Source of the DNA: Symsagittifera roscoffensis
Lineage: Eukaryota > Xenacoelomorpha > Acoela > Convolutidae
DNA length: 64,000 nucleotides
Assembly (NCBI RefSeq): GCF_963678635.1
Contig: NC_087062.1
Span: 45,563,348-45,627,347, forward strand
Direction of reading: 5' to 3'
Part shown: in pieces, positions 34,198 to 45,079 of the stretch
Numbering within the stretch: the stretch's first letter is position 1
How the letters are laid out: every line of letters starts with the position of its first letter
The notes under the pieces: generated by a model
Seen by the model: only the letters and a program-made list of their open reading frames with translations
The model's database searches: none
Told to the model about the DNA's origin: nothing
Made by a program: the position numbers and the translations under genes

Positions 34198-36379
34198 TGT
34201 AAACGTGGGGGAATTCACAATATCTCTAGGCCGGTCTTGCTCGCTATTTCACACCGCCGCAATATGTTCCATTTGGTACTGAGGTCAGCGGGGCAACCGA
34301 TTCCCAGTACTGTTCACAATCCCAAAAGGGTTGATATGGTGGTTGGCTGTTCTGTACTGTACTGTGCTGCTCGCCCCGTGATTCGTGCTCTTCTGACTGT
34401 ATCTCACCCGTCAATCAATAATCGATCGCAACAACAATTCCAATAATAAGAATGAATTAAGAAATGAATATAACTAAATACAGAATAGCCTATAATTGGC
34501 TGAAATATAAATTAATCATTCAATTAAAGAAAGGGGTTCGCGATTACTATTATTTAAACAAACTGCCTCCTGCAGTTCAATTAACACCTCACTGCTAACT
34601 AACGTTCTGCCCGAGAACTTCTTTCAATTTCAATCGTTCAACAACGATTCCGCTATCCTCTAGATAGCCTCATCAACAGTCACTAACTAATCTACATTAA
34701 CATTAACAAGTCTTCCAACTCGTTCTCACTTTACTTTGAGAATCAAGCGACTACCTTAGCTTGTAGCCCAAATTATTCTCTAACTAACAGAGCACCAACT
34801 ATTCGATTCGCTCGCACTAATTCTTCTGACTCTTACAGGCTCTCCGGTACCCTCTTATTCCTTATCTTTTTTTACACTTAGTTTTAGTTAAGTCACGCCA
34901 TTCCCTATCAGTCCTGACATCCGCCTAAATCACACGTCCGCACATGTTTTAAGACTGTATCCCTCCTCCTGTCAACTCTGCCACCTGCCAACTTCGGTTT
35001 CTTGTATCAATATGTTCACACTTATTAGATACCCAAAATGCGGTAGCTGTCACAATTTGACCAAGCAAACAAATGTCATACGATTCTAATCAACCAATTC
35101 TTGAACTCTGTCAACTTCAGCTTTCGAGTTCAACTCAACCTCCAAACCATGCTATGTTCGCCCAGTGATCCTCCCAAGGTCTTTATTTTAGTTATCGTAT
35201 TAACGTTCCGACCTCCCAAGGATAGGGAGTGGCCCTTTTCATGGGTACCTAACTAATTTTAGGCATCTAAATTTTTTATCTGTACTCTATTTCAATCCCG
35301 ACCTTCTAGCTATCAGGGAAACGTAGTTCGTCTATTAGGGGTCAAATTAAACAAAAAAAAACACCTCCGGAAAGCCAAGTAAATTTCCCGTCCATTCATA
35401 CTATTTAGCAAACTTAGCTCTCATGCTATGCCTCTATTACTACCAATTCCCTCTGGGACTACTTTTCTTTTACCCTGATTGAAATTCTATTAATAGCGCA
35501 TTCGCGAAGCTAAATTGAACCCAATGTTTACCAAGTCCACTTTAAATTGAATCCTCTACTCTAAGGTTGCAATTTAAACGCTATATCTCTATCAGTTTCT
35601 GCTCTAGTTCCCAATATATAAGTTTTCCACCCAATTTTTAGGAAGGTGACCCATTCTCATTTCCAGTGGTTGGGCTGGGAAATACGCCACTTTCCGGTGT
35701 TAATATTGGGGCTTTCCATGCAATTTTGGGGTCAAAAAGCCCAAAAGTCAACTTAAGGTCACCCAGGGGTCAACTGGGGTCAAACTTTCATAGTTGGGTT
35801 CGGAATCCCATGGGGGTCCTAACTACCAAGTTTCATTCATATCCAGTTAATACTTCCAAAGTTATCCCATTTCTAAGGTCCATTATCACTTTTCCCGGGG
35901 AAAAGCTATTAACACCAGAAGGAGTTACCGGAGGGGTTTCAATCACGGGGGTCTTTTTCCGGGGTCCGTATCTTATGTCCATTGCCGCAATCAAATCGGT
36001 ATGCCCTCGCTCAATATTTTGCGTAAATTGCCTATTTCCGGTCTAAGGGGGTGTTTTTCCAAGTGCTAAAAACTTCCGGTTCAACCGTTATCACTTGCCC
36101 CCCGAGGGTCTGACGGGTCCCGATTTTTGTATGCCCGGGTCAAATCATCTCTAGTATCGCTCCTCTGAATTTCATAGCATTAACTTTCTTAGTTACGATT
36201 TGGGGAGGGGTCGCCAATTTTGTCAAATTTTGTTTTCTGGCATAGGAGGGACGATATCTTCGAAGACTGAACTATTTCGAACTTCACCCTTTGTTTGCTG
36301 TACTACTTAACTTAATGACGAATCAATCTTACGCTCAGGTTACTATAGCATGTAATACAGTAGAATCACCAATTCTACA
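34198..36379 (-). repeat. Gypsy LTR (5' in element sense)
   Basis: 2182 bp with the same termini as 27625-30076. As the upstream LTR of a minus-strand element it would hold the promoter. The right edge CTACA is followed by the second AACTG target copy. Confidence 0.9.
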
Positions 36380-36723
36380 AACTGAGCTTAATTTTAAAAT
36401 GATATTTTACCGGTGATTATTTTTCGCAAAATTAAGGGTTTTTAAACGTTGTCCATTATGCCACTTCGGGACCGTTAACGCGCCATATAATTCAGCGAAG
36501 GTTTAATCAGTATTAGAAATCGCTCCAAAATGAACTGAGGCAAGCTATTTAGTCTAATCAGCAATTTTTTATCTGCGAAAGTTATCATTTTGATCTTTTC
36601 TTAGCGGTTGGGTGGTTGATTTTCAAAAAAAAAACGTTCGAACTGTTTTCACTTTTTTTTTTAATCTTCATCATTTTTTTAAAAGCGACTACTACTCCAT
36701 AGACATTAAAAGGCAGTTGGAAC
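36380..36723 (+). mobile_element. dispersed element copy 2, right piece
   Basis: Continues copy 2 after the Gypsy insertion: AACTGAGCTTAATTTTAAAAT, then CGGTGATTATTTTTCGCAAAA, GTTAACGCGCCATATA and the end CATTAAAAGGCAGTTGGAAC. The same blocks occur in the same order at 40677-41039. Together with 27577-27624 this gives one copy split by the Gypsy element. Confidence 0.8.
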
Positions 36724-37292
36724 ACTCAGGGGTTTGCATTGATCGGAACAGCCCTGTTTGCTTTTTAATCATTTTTCGATCATGCTTGTACTTGTTTCTA
36801 CCTGTGTCTTCGACAATGTTTCAAGTTACATTGCTTCAAAGGTTACAATGTTTCAAACTTATTTTGAGTAACTCAGTCCCGGTTTTATTTTGTCAAGAGT
36901 TTTACAAAAATTATATTCTAAAGTATAATAAAATAACTGAACAAATTTATAATTTTGAAGTTTAAATCATCAAACTAATTAAAATTGAACCTTGCTTGCA
37001 CAAACTGGTTTGAAATTTACCCTTTTCAACAACATTTGCGCAAAAAAATTAGATGATGCTATCAAAAATACATAGCCCATTCAAGTCAAGTCAGTGAAAG
37101 AGTAGATGCTAGGTAAATAGGACGACAGTCTGTTGAGATTAAGTTTATTTATACGGCCAGGATGCATTAGATCCAAATTGACGACAAGTACTGGCAACAT
37201 CATCCCAATAAGTTTTTACAAATAGCCTCTAAACTAATTTTAATAAAGACTCGATTTCAACTAAAATAGTCGTATCACGGCAGAGCCTATAC
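36724..37292. other. no gene seen
   Basis: The first 50 bp may continue the repeat (GAACAGCCCTGTTTGC resembles the outer flank of other copies). A 117-codon frame at 36612-36965 overlaps the repeat and shows no motif. Confidence 0.4.
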
Positions 37293-37797
37293 GTTCCAAG
37301 AGCATTATCAGATCTATGGAGTAGTGTTTGTATTAAAAAGATTGATGAAATTTTCAAAGAAAAAGGAAAAGGTTCAAAAGAAAAATTTATATAATTTTAG
37401 AATTTTTGAAACTCATCCCCCATACGCTGTATGAAGAGCATAGTAATATCTTTCGCATAAAGCCAAGTATCAACAAGAGCATGCCTAAATTTAATTTGGA
37501 ACTTTTTACAAGACGGATAAAATCTCCACCTACGCGCTAGAAGTTCGAAATAAGCCGCTCGTTAATTGACGCAAACTGGCCAAACTGACAATCTTTAAGC
37601 CCCCATATATTCACAAAAAAAATCACAAGTTAAATGTTGTTTTAAGTTTGAGCTCGGAGTAACAATAACTTCCAAATGATATTTATAAAAGCTATCAAAA
37701 ATGGGTGTATAAAAAATGACATTTGGCTGGAGAAAAAAAAAGCAACCCCAACTCAAACAATCCGTCAATTTTTTCAAAAGTCGGAACAAAAAAAACA
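37293..37797 (-). mobile_element. dispersed element copy 3
   Basis: Reverse-strand copy. It begins (element sense) GTTCCGACTTTTG and retains CTTTAAGCCCCC in complement, the TTAACGAGCGG and ACGCGTAGG.GG blocks, and the ending CTCCATAGATCTG followed by a GGAAC complement at 37293. It is the most diverged of the seven copies. Confidence 0.65.
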
Positions 37798-39060
37798 TGA
37801 CAGTTTTGGGAGCGGAAAAAAAATAGAATGAACTTATCCATTGAGCATAAGCACGTGATGGGACTCCATGTTCCAAACACTTCTGCTGCTCTTATGCAAA
37901 AAATTATGCTTTTGGTAGTTGTGTGATAGAGGCTAAAAGAAACTAGAAAAACTAAACAGAGTGCCTTTAACTTACTCAATTTATTCCTTAAATGATTTAT
38001 CATCAAATCCGTTTGATCGGATAAGGCAATTTAGTTACGCTTCAGTAAAACGTTTGAAACGACCGACCGGTGCGTATTGTTTCAGTTACTTGCTGTGTTT
38101 GCTAAACTTAGTGACATTTGGGACCCCTCACACGCTTGGTTTTGACCAGAATCTCTCTATCACTTTTTTATTCTGCTTTTTCAGCCTTATGAAAATATTC
38201 ACTAATCATGCGTTTATTTCAAAAACTTACTGCTTCTATAACTTTACGAGAAAAACATTTCAATTTTGCTGACAAAGCCCTTTCAGGAAGAAAAACAGTA
38301 AGTTCGTAGAATCGGGTTGGATGCAACTTTTGTATTTCTGAGAATTGACCATTTTTCGTCAAGAAATCCTGAATTGATCATCCAACGAAAAATTCCCCTA
38401 CCTTAGATCTTTTTATAAGATTTCTACAAAATTTCCGTTATCTCACAACTTTCTTATCACATTTTAAATGTATTTATATAGTGTTATAACAGATAAAATC
38501 ATATTTGGTAAATTTTCGCATTTAACCAAACTTATGAAGTAAAAGTTTTTAGATGATGGGTATATGGTATGCGTTTCAAACAAAAAATTCGGAAACAAAC
38601 AATTTGATTTTTTTTCAATGAAACTCCTAGTTATAAGTATTTAGTGGGTCCAAAATTTTTGGAGACAAATAAAAACATTTTGAAGAGTCATGTCATAAAG
38701 CTCCCGGCGTGTTGTATGTGAGGTTCAGGTATACAGCATTAGTTTTTCTGACTACCAGGAAAAAACTAACTCTGTATTTAGTGGTTATTTCAGTAAAATC
38801 ATGTAGTGAAACGCAGTTTTGGCCTACGAGTTTCCGTTATTGTGCTCTGCGACTGCGGAAAACTATAAAAATGATATAAAAAAAGATTCTTGGAATAAAA
38901 TGAAAACCTGCACGTTCTTATGCTCGATAATTTATTCTGCTCTATTAGCCAATTTCATTCTGCGGAATTGTGCTGCTAGCCAATGGTACGAATCCCCTCA
39001 ATGGAGCCTTCCCGTGCTTAAATTTCATGGATATTAACCGATTATGTTGGATTTTTAAGG
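37798..39060. other. no gene seen; AT-rich DNA
   Basis: Frames at 37961-38272 and 38819-39037 have no family resemblance. No repeat shared with the rest of the window was noticed. Confidence 0.45.
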
Positions 39061-40200
39061 TCTGTCTCTCTAACTTTCAAATACAATTGATTATAATGGA
39101 TTAAAAGTGGATAAAAGCGTCCAAATTTTTTCAGAGCGCTTTAATCCGTTCTTAATCGGTTTTTTCCAGTTTTAACAATTAAAAAAAAAAACTGTTTGTC
39201 GGAACACACATAATTCATTTTACTTGATTACAATGGATTATAATCAATTTTTTGGATGCCGTTTTCATATGTTCATAACTATTTCAAACTTAAATTAGTT
39301 ATCTTGTTCTCTAAATTTCTATTTTTTTCTAAATTTCCTTTGTGTTTAATTTTGTTCTGTAATTAAGTTTTTCCTTCGCCAACCTCACAATATACCACAT
39401 TCCCCCTCCACGCTTACCTCCAATCAAAGTTATCTATTCCAGTGGGGGAAAGAGGGAAGACGGGGGAAAAGGGAAAGAAAATAGGCGTGTTTAAACGCGT
39501 GGGATTTTAAGCGCGAGGCGCGATTTGGGGATTTAAACGCGTTAGAAGAGGGGGTAAGCGCGGGGGAGGAGGGAGCAGACATTGGGATTCTGAAGCGTGG
39601 AGGTGTATTAGAAACAATTGACGGGAATGCGTAACAGGCGAGGGGTTTTGTTTAGCGGGGGTCTAGTGAGTAATGAACATGGCGATGAAAGTTATCGTTC
39701 GGGTTCAAATTTTGCACTTTTGCAGAAAGCTGCAAAAAGTAGAGTAACTCAGGGGCGGAAATAGGGGGGACACCTTTTTCTCAGGGATTTGACTCCCAGC
39801 CGACCCAAAGAGTCCCCCTTTGTTGTATTTTCCAATATCCATTTTTGGCAATGAACACTAAAAGTTTTCTAAAGGCGCCTTTTGCGAAGCAGTGCTTTGG
39901 GAGAGCTCAAAAAATCAATTTGGTCGACCTAAAAAAACAAGTCGACAAAATTTTTGAAAATTTTTGGAAATTCCCCCTCGAGAAATTCCTAGATCCATCC
40001 CTGGAATAACTATCTACAAAAATAATCAATTTTTATCGATTTTATGTACGAAAAGTGTTCAAAAGGTAGTCAAACTAAAAATTCTTTTATTCGACTAAAA
40101 TAGAGTTTAATGAAAAATTTTTAAAGAATCGATTATAATGGATTAAAAACCCATTACGTTGTCAAAATATACCGCGATAACCGATTATATAGTCAACAAT
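39060..40200. mobile_element. second G-rich-core element, boundaries approximate
   Basis: Near both ends are ATTATAATGGATTA-type palindromic half-sites (39090-39105, 39225-39250 and 40132-40150). The centre (about 39440-39670) is G-rich on the plus strand with CG-rich phrases such as TTTAAACGCGT and GGGGGTAAGCGCGG. The layout repeats that of the element at 10315-11413. Precise inverted termini and target duplications were not found, so the family link is by architecture. Confidence 0.4.
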
Positions 40201-41042
40201 TTAATGGTTCAGTAAAAATCAATTGGAGGATAAAATGTCAATTAACTGAAAGTTTTGTCAATTAATTGGATAGACAATCCTGGTTATGTCAACCGAACAA
40301 TTGATTGCAAATAATTGGTTTCGTTCATTGATTTTGCTACAGCGGTCTTTGACCAAAATTGTTGGTTGACGTTCAGAAAAAGCTGCCTTTCCACGTTCAG
40401 TTGAAGTAAACTCAGTCTCAGGTAGTTGAATACAAATCAGGCTTTGCTGAAAAATCGTTCTGCCATGTTGGATGTTGGCCGTAAGTATCGAACGTCTTGA
40501 TAAATACTACTGGCTGAACCTATTTTTATGCTTTTTGTTCCGACTTTCGATACGAAAGCAACGGAATATTTGTGCTCGGGATGGGTTTATTTCTTCAGAC
40601 AAATTTCGACTTTTTAACGAGCCATTTTTTGGTTGAATTTTTTTTAACATTCAAAGGGTTTTGTTGTCCTGAGCTTAAATTTGAAAATATATTCCACTTA
40701 AGATTTTTGTTTTGTAAAATTATGGGTGTTTAAAGATTGCCATTTTGGGCAATTTTGGACAATTAACGCGCGATATATTTTGCGGTATTGACGTGTAAGC
40801 GGATATTTAATCCGTCTTAGAATTCGTTCCACATTGGCTGAGAGAAGTTTATTTGCCACAACTGATTTGCTACAAGGAGCGGAATCTATCCGTTTTGTAC
40901 TTTATATTGTGTGTGGTGGGATGAAAAAAAATTTTTAAAAAAATTAAAATTTCAGAAACAAAAAATTTTCACTTTTGTTTTTACATTTGATTTGGTTTAG
41001 GTTATTATTGCACCATAAACCTTAAAAGGCAGTCGAAACAAC
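39891..41042 (+). repeat. segmental duplication, copy A
   Basis: Aligns with 43440-44575 from CAGTGCTTTGGGAGAGC onward, through GGTCGACCTAAAAAAACA, the ATTATAATGGATTAAAA site, the CAATTAATTG cluster, GTTGGTTGACGTTCAGAAAA, GCCATGTTGGATGTTGGCCG and the dispersed element. The order is collinear throughout. Confidence 0.8.
40537..41039 (+). mobile_element. dispersed element copy 4
   Basis: Full-length reference copy: GTTCCGACTTTCGATACGAA at the start, a GCTCGGGATGGG block, CATTCAAAGGGTTTTGTTG, AACGCGCGATATATTTTGCG, GTACTTTATATTGTGTG and the end CCTTAAAAGGCAGTCGAAAC. No ORF. Confidence 0.75.
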
Positions 41043-41393
41043 CATGACTTGGCCCTGATACGAGCATTCTTATTCTTTTTGAGAATACTCGGGGCAAGGA
41101 CATCTTCCCGTTTATTGTTTGATGTACCAATTATTTCCATCCTGTTACTCCATCCTCATCCCTTTTCTGATTCAGTGATTTGAGGCCAACACAATTAGAT
41201 TCGCCTGAGTGTGCAATCGTTTCAGTGAAAGAACGCATAAAAATATTTTATTGGCTGGCAATTTTGGAGTGTAACCTGTTGATATGTAAAACGAGGAATA
41301 CAACAAACGAACAAATTGCACAGCTGCTCACTTGATCTGAAAAGCAAACAGTAAATGCAATTTGGTTTAAACTGATTTTTATTGTTCCGACTT

Positions 41394-41794
41394 CGATACG
41401 AAAGTAACGAAATATCAGTGCTCGGGGTGGGTTTTTTCTAATTTGAGAAGTTTTTTCATCGGTGATCACTTTTCGTAAATTATGCGGGTTTAAGGATTGG
41501 CATTTTGGCCAAGTTGGAACAATTAACGCGCGATATATTTCGCGCTACTAACGCGTAAGCGTAGACTTCATCCGTCTAAGAAATTATTCGTAATTGGTCG
41601 AAGGAGGCTTATTTGCCATAATTGATTTGTTACTAGAAGCAGAATTTATCACTTTGTACTCTATATGGCGTGTGGGGGTATGATTTTCTCAAAAAAACTC
41701 AAATTTTTCAATTTTTTTTCAATTTTTTTTCTTTTTTTTACATTTAATTTTTTCATTATTTACTGCTTCATAGACCTTAAAAGGCAGTCGGAAC
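41394..41794 (+). mobile_element. dispersed element copy 5 (short form)
   Basis: 401 bp between GTTCCGACTTCGATACGAAA and AAAAGGCAGTCGGAAC. It lacks about 90 bp of the left interior relative to copy 4 but keeps the GCTCGGGGTGGG, AACGCGCGATATA and TATATGGCGTGTGGGG blocks. Confidence 0.8.
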
Positions 41795-42565
41795 ATTCGG
41801 GGATTTTCCCTTATACGAGCAGTCTTGTTTCTGTTTAATTTTGTATAGCGTGCCATCCAACTAAAAAGACCCAATTAATTGCAACTAATTGGCCTCCGTT
41901 GTCAATTGATACTAATTGAAAGAAAACTATTGTCAATTAATTGTCTCCAAATAATTGCACTTATTTGGTCACCAATTGATTTTTACTAAACCCTGAACAT
42001 TTTAGGTAAAAAAATCCAATTTTGAAGTTTTCATCCATAAAACTTCGGTGCGGGGTCCTCACTTTGTTTTGAATTTTGAACCCCAGCACATGTCTGTTTT
42101 CGACCGAAAAAGATTGACCAAGACAGGGGTTTGGGTCGAGCAAAAATTTTCACTTTGGTTTTTACATTTGATTTTGTTTAGGTTATTATTGCACCATAAA
42201 CCTTAAAAGGCAGTCGGAACAATCATGACTTCGCCCTGGTACGAGCAGTCTTGTTCTTTTTGAGAATACTCGAGGCAAGGACATCTTCCCGTTTAATGTT
42301 TGCTGTATCAATTATTTCCATCATGTTACACCATCCTCATCCCTTTTCTGATTCAGTGATTTGAGGCCAACACAATTACCTTCGCCTGTGTTTGCAGTCG
42401 TTTCAGTGAAAGAACGCATACAAATATCTTATTGTTTGGCAATTTTGGAGTGTAACGAGTTGATATGTAATACGAGGAATACAACAAAGGATCAAATTGC
42501 ACAGCTGCTCTCTTGATCTGAAAAGCAAACAGTAAACGCAATTTTGTTTTAACTGGTTTTTTATT

Positions 42566-42984
42566 GTTCCGACTTTGATACGAAAGTAACGAAATATCAG
42601 TGTTCGGGGTGGGTTTTTTTTCAATTTGAAAAGATTTTTCTCCTGTGATTGTTTTTCGTAAATTATGCGGGTTTAAGGATTGGCATTTTGGCCGATTTGA
42701 GACAATTAACGCGCGATATATTTCGCGCTATTAACGCATAAGCGTAGATTTACTCCGTCTTAGAAATTATTTGTAATTGGTTGAAGGAGGCTTCTTTGCC
42801 ATAATTGATTTGTTACTAGAAGAACTATTTATCACTTTGTACTCTATATGGCGTGTGGGGGTGTGATTTTCTCAAAAAATCTCCAGTTTTTCAAGAAAAA
42901 AATTTTAAATTTTATTTTCTTCTTTTTTACATTAAATTTTTTCATGTAATTACTGCTTCATAGACCTTAAAAGGCAGTCGGAAC
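42566..42984 (+). mobile_element. dispersed element copy 6 (short form)
   Basis: 419 bp, same short structure as copy 5, in unit 2 of the tandem duplication. Ends AAAAGGCAGTCGGAAC. Confidence 0.8.
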
Positions 42985-43439
42985 ATTCAGGTCTTCTCCC
43001 TTATACGAGAATTCTTGTTTCTGTTTATTTTTTTATAGCGTGCCATCAAACTAAAAAGACCCAATTAATTGCAACTAATTGGCCTCCGTTGTCAATTGAT
43101 ACTAATTGAAAGGAAATTATTGTCAATTAATTGTCTCCAAATAATTGCAATTATTTGGTCACCAATTGACTTCTACTAAGCCCTGAACAATGTAGTTTAA
43201 AAAATCCAATTCATCCATAAAACTTCGGTGCGGAGTCCTCACTTTGTTTTGAATTTTGAATACTAGCACATGTCTGTTTTCGACCGAAAAAGATTGACCG
43301 AGACAAGGGTTCGGGTCGAGCACAAATTCAAATCACTCCTCGAGCACGATCAAAAAGTAGTGCCTAAAACGCCTTTTTGCCTGTTTTTTCAAACTTTTGC
43401 CCGCGTCGCAAAAAAATTTTGCAAAAATAGGGACAAAAC

Positions 43440-44575
43440 AGTGCTTTAGGAGAGCTCAAAAAATCAATTTGGTCGACCTAAAAAAAAACAAGTCGTCAAA
43501 ATTTTCAAAAATTTGTGGAAATCTCCCCTCGAGAAATTCCTAGATTGAACCCTGGAAAAACTATCTACAAAAAGAATCAATTTTGATCAATTTTAGCTAC
43601 GAAAAGTATTCAAAAAGTAGTCAAACAAAAAAAAATTTTTTCCTCGACTAAAATGGAATTTAATGAAACTTTTTTAAATAATCGATTATAATGGATTAAA
43701 ATTACATTACGTTGTCAAAATATACCGCGAGAACCGATTATATACATCGTTTTAATGGCTTAGTAAAAATCAATTGGAGGATAAAATGTAATTTAACTGA
43801 AAGTTTTGTCAATTAATTGGATTGACAATCCTGGTTATGTCAATCAAACAATTGATTGCAAATAATTGGTTTCGTTCATACATCAGTCTTTGACCAAAAG
43901 TGTTGGTTGACGTTCAGAAAAGGCTGCTTTTCCACGTTCAGTGGAAGCAAACTCAGTCTCAGATCGTTGAATGCAAATCAGGCTTTGCTGCAAAATCGTT
44001 CCGCCATGTTGGATGTTGGCCGTAAGCATAGGACGTCTTGATAGACACTACTGGCTGAAACTATTCGTATGCTTTTTGTTTCGACTTTCGATACGAAAGT
44101 AACGAAATATTTGTGCTCGGGTGGGTTTTTTTCTTCAGACAAATTTCGACATTTTAACGAGCCATTTTTGACGGAATTTTTTTTTGTCATTCAAAAAGTG
44201 TTGTTATCCTCAGCTCAAATTTGAAAAAATATTTCACCTGTGATCTTTTTTCGTAAAGTTTTGGGATTTAAAGATTGCCATTTTGACCAATTTGGGACAA
44301 TTAACGGGCGATATACTTTGCGGTGTTAACGTGTAAGCGAAGATTTAATCCGTCTTAGAAATCGTTCCAAATTGGGTAGAAGAAGCTTATTTGCCATAAC
44401 TGATTTGCTACCAGGAGCGGAATCTACCCTGTTTGTACTTTATATTGTGTGTGGTATTCTCAAAAAATCTCCAATTTTTCAAAAAAAATTTTAAATTTTA
44501 TTTTCTTTTTTTTTTTACATTTAATTTTTTCATGTTATTACTGCTCCATAGACCTTAAAAGGCAGTAGGAACATT
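43440..44575 (+). repeat. segmental duplication, copy B
   Basis: Collinear with 39891-41042 as described there. Differences are scattered substitutions and small indels. Confidence 0.8.
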
Positions 44576-44770
44576 CAGGGCTTCTCCTTATACGAGCAGT
44601 CTTGTTTCTGTTTAATTTTGTATAGCGTGCCATCTAACTAAAAAGATCTAATTAATTGCAATTAATTGGCCTTCGTTGTCAATTGATACTAATTGAAAAA
44701 AACTATTATCAATTGATTGTCTCCAATTATTTGCAATTCTTTGGTCACCAATTGACTTTTACTAAGCCCT
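43760..44770. mobile_element. inverted-repeat transposon with CAATTAATTG ends, short copy
   Basis: Left arm GGCTTAGTAAAAATCAATTG near 43760 and right arm CCAATTGACTTTTACTAAGC ending near 44769 form inverted ends with subterminal CAATTAATTG clusters. The interior is a dispersed-element copy plus a GCTTTTCCACGTTCAG-containing spacer. About 1.0 kb, non-coding. Confidence 0.55.
44078..44572 (+). mobile_element. dispersed element copy 7
   Basis: 495 bp, long form like copy 4, from GTTTCGACTTTCGATACGAA to AAAAGGCAGTAGGAAC. It sits inside the inverted-repeat transposon at 43760-44770. Confidence 0.75.
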
Positions 44771-45025
44771 AAACATTTTAGGTAAAAAATCCAATTTTGA
44801 AGTTTTCGTCCATATTTTTTTTACAGCAACATCAATCGATTCAGGCGCTGCACTCATCAAAATTTCTCTGCTCAATTTTTTCGCAGCCGGTAGAATAAGC
44901 CGTCGTGTAAACGGTATAGCAACACGACCAATACCAGCAGCCAAAGCGCCAATTCCACTACCGCGTAGTCGGTAGTGTCCAGAGAAATGAGGAAGTGAAG
45001 CTTGCTTTGAATAATACTGTTCCAT
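44762..45025 (-). pseudogene. Polinton minor capsid-associated protein-like (fossil)
   Basis: The frame encodes YYSKQASLPHFSGHYRLRGS then GIGALAAGIGRVAIPFTRRL, a short Gly-rich amphipathic/hydrophobic stretch after a tyrosine-rich start. This resembles small adenovirus pX/pVI-like proteins found beside capsid genes in Polintons. Similarity is to a motif style, so the name is tentative. The frame runs past the element edge at about 44814. Confidence 0.5.
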
Positions 45026-45079
45026 TGATTTTCAGTCTAAGCGCTTGAGTTTTAGAGTCAAAACAACTTTAAAAGTACT

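Larger units (their letters stand above)
27625..36379 (-). mobile_element. Gypsy (Ty3-like) retrotransposon, broken
   Basis: An 8.76-kb LTR element whose genes read on the minus strand. It is bounded by TG...CA ends, carries two long LTRs, and is flanked on both sides by the 5-bp target duplication AACTG (27620-27624 and 36380-36384). Recognised parts are gag with a CCHC knuckle, a protease-like part, an integrase and an integrase C-terminal tail. I did not recognise a reverse transcriptase or RNase H part. Several breaks are present. By eye about ten differences occur in the first 270 bp of the two LTRs (about 4%), suggesting moderate age, younger than the Copia and Polinton relics. Confidence 0.92.
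40206..41993. mobile_element. inverted-repeat transposon with CAATTAATTG ends
   Basis: The left arm GGTTCAGTAAAAATCAATTGG (40206) is the inverse of the right arm ending CCAATTGATTTTTACTAAAC at 41992. For about 110 bp inside each end there are clustered CAATTAATTG, CAATTGAT and AATAATTG sites (40206-40322 and 41868-41993), as in transposons with subterminal binding-site arrays. The interior holds dispersed-element copies 4 and 5 and no gene. A shorter relative spans 43760-44770, so this copy has probably been enlarged by the 1181-bp duplication or a further insertion. Confidence 0.55.
40961..43322 (+). repeat. two-unit 1181-bp tandem duplication
   Basis: Unit 1 is 40961-42141 and unit 2 is 42142-43322. 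Anchors such as TGAGGCCAACACAATTA (41181 and 42362) give the period 1181. Each unit starts inside the right end of a dispersed-element copy, carries one shortened copy of that element (41394-41794 and 42566-42984) and a CAATTAATTG right arm (41868-41993 and 43056-43190), and ends GGGTCGAG. Confidence 0.85.

Noticed and set aside
37595-38272. Overlapping frames of 93-103 codons on both strands
   Set aside because: They cross the dispersed element and AT-rich spacer, have no motif and are not kept in other copies.
42043-42070. CTTCGGTGCGGGGTCC (also near 43226) as ends of the G-core element
   Set aside because: It shares GGTGCGGG with the 11.4-kb terminus but lacks the longer inverted repeat and the TA partner.
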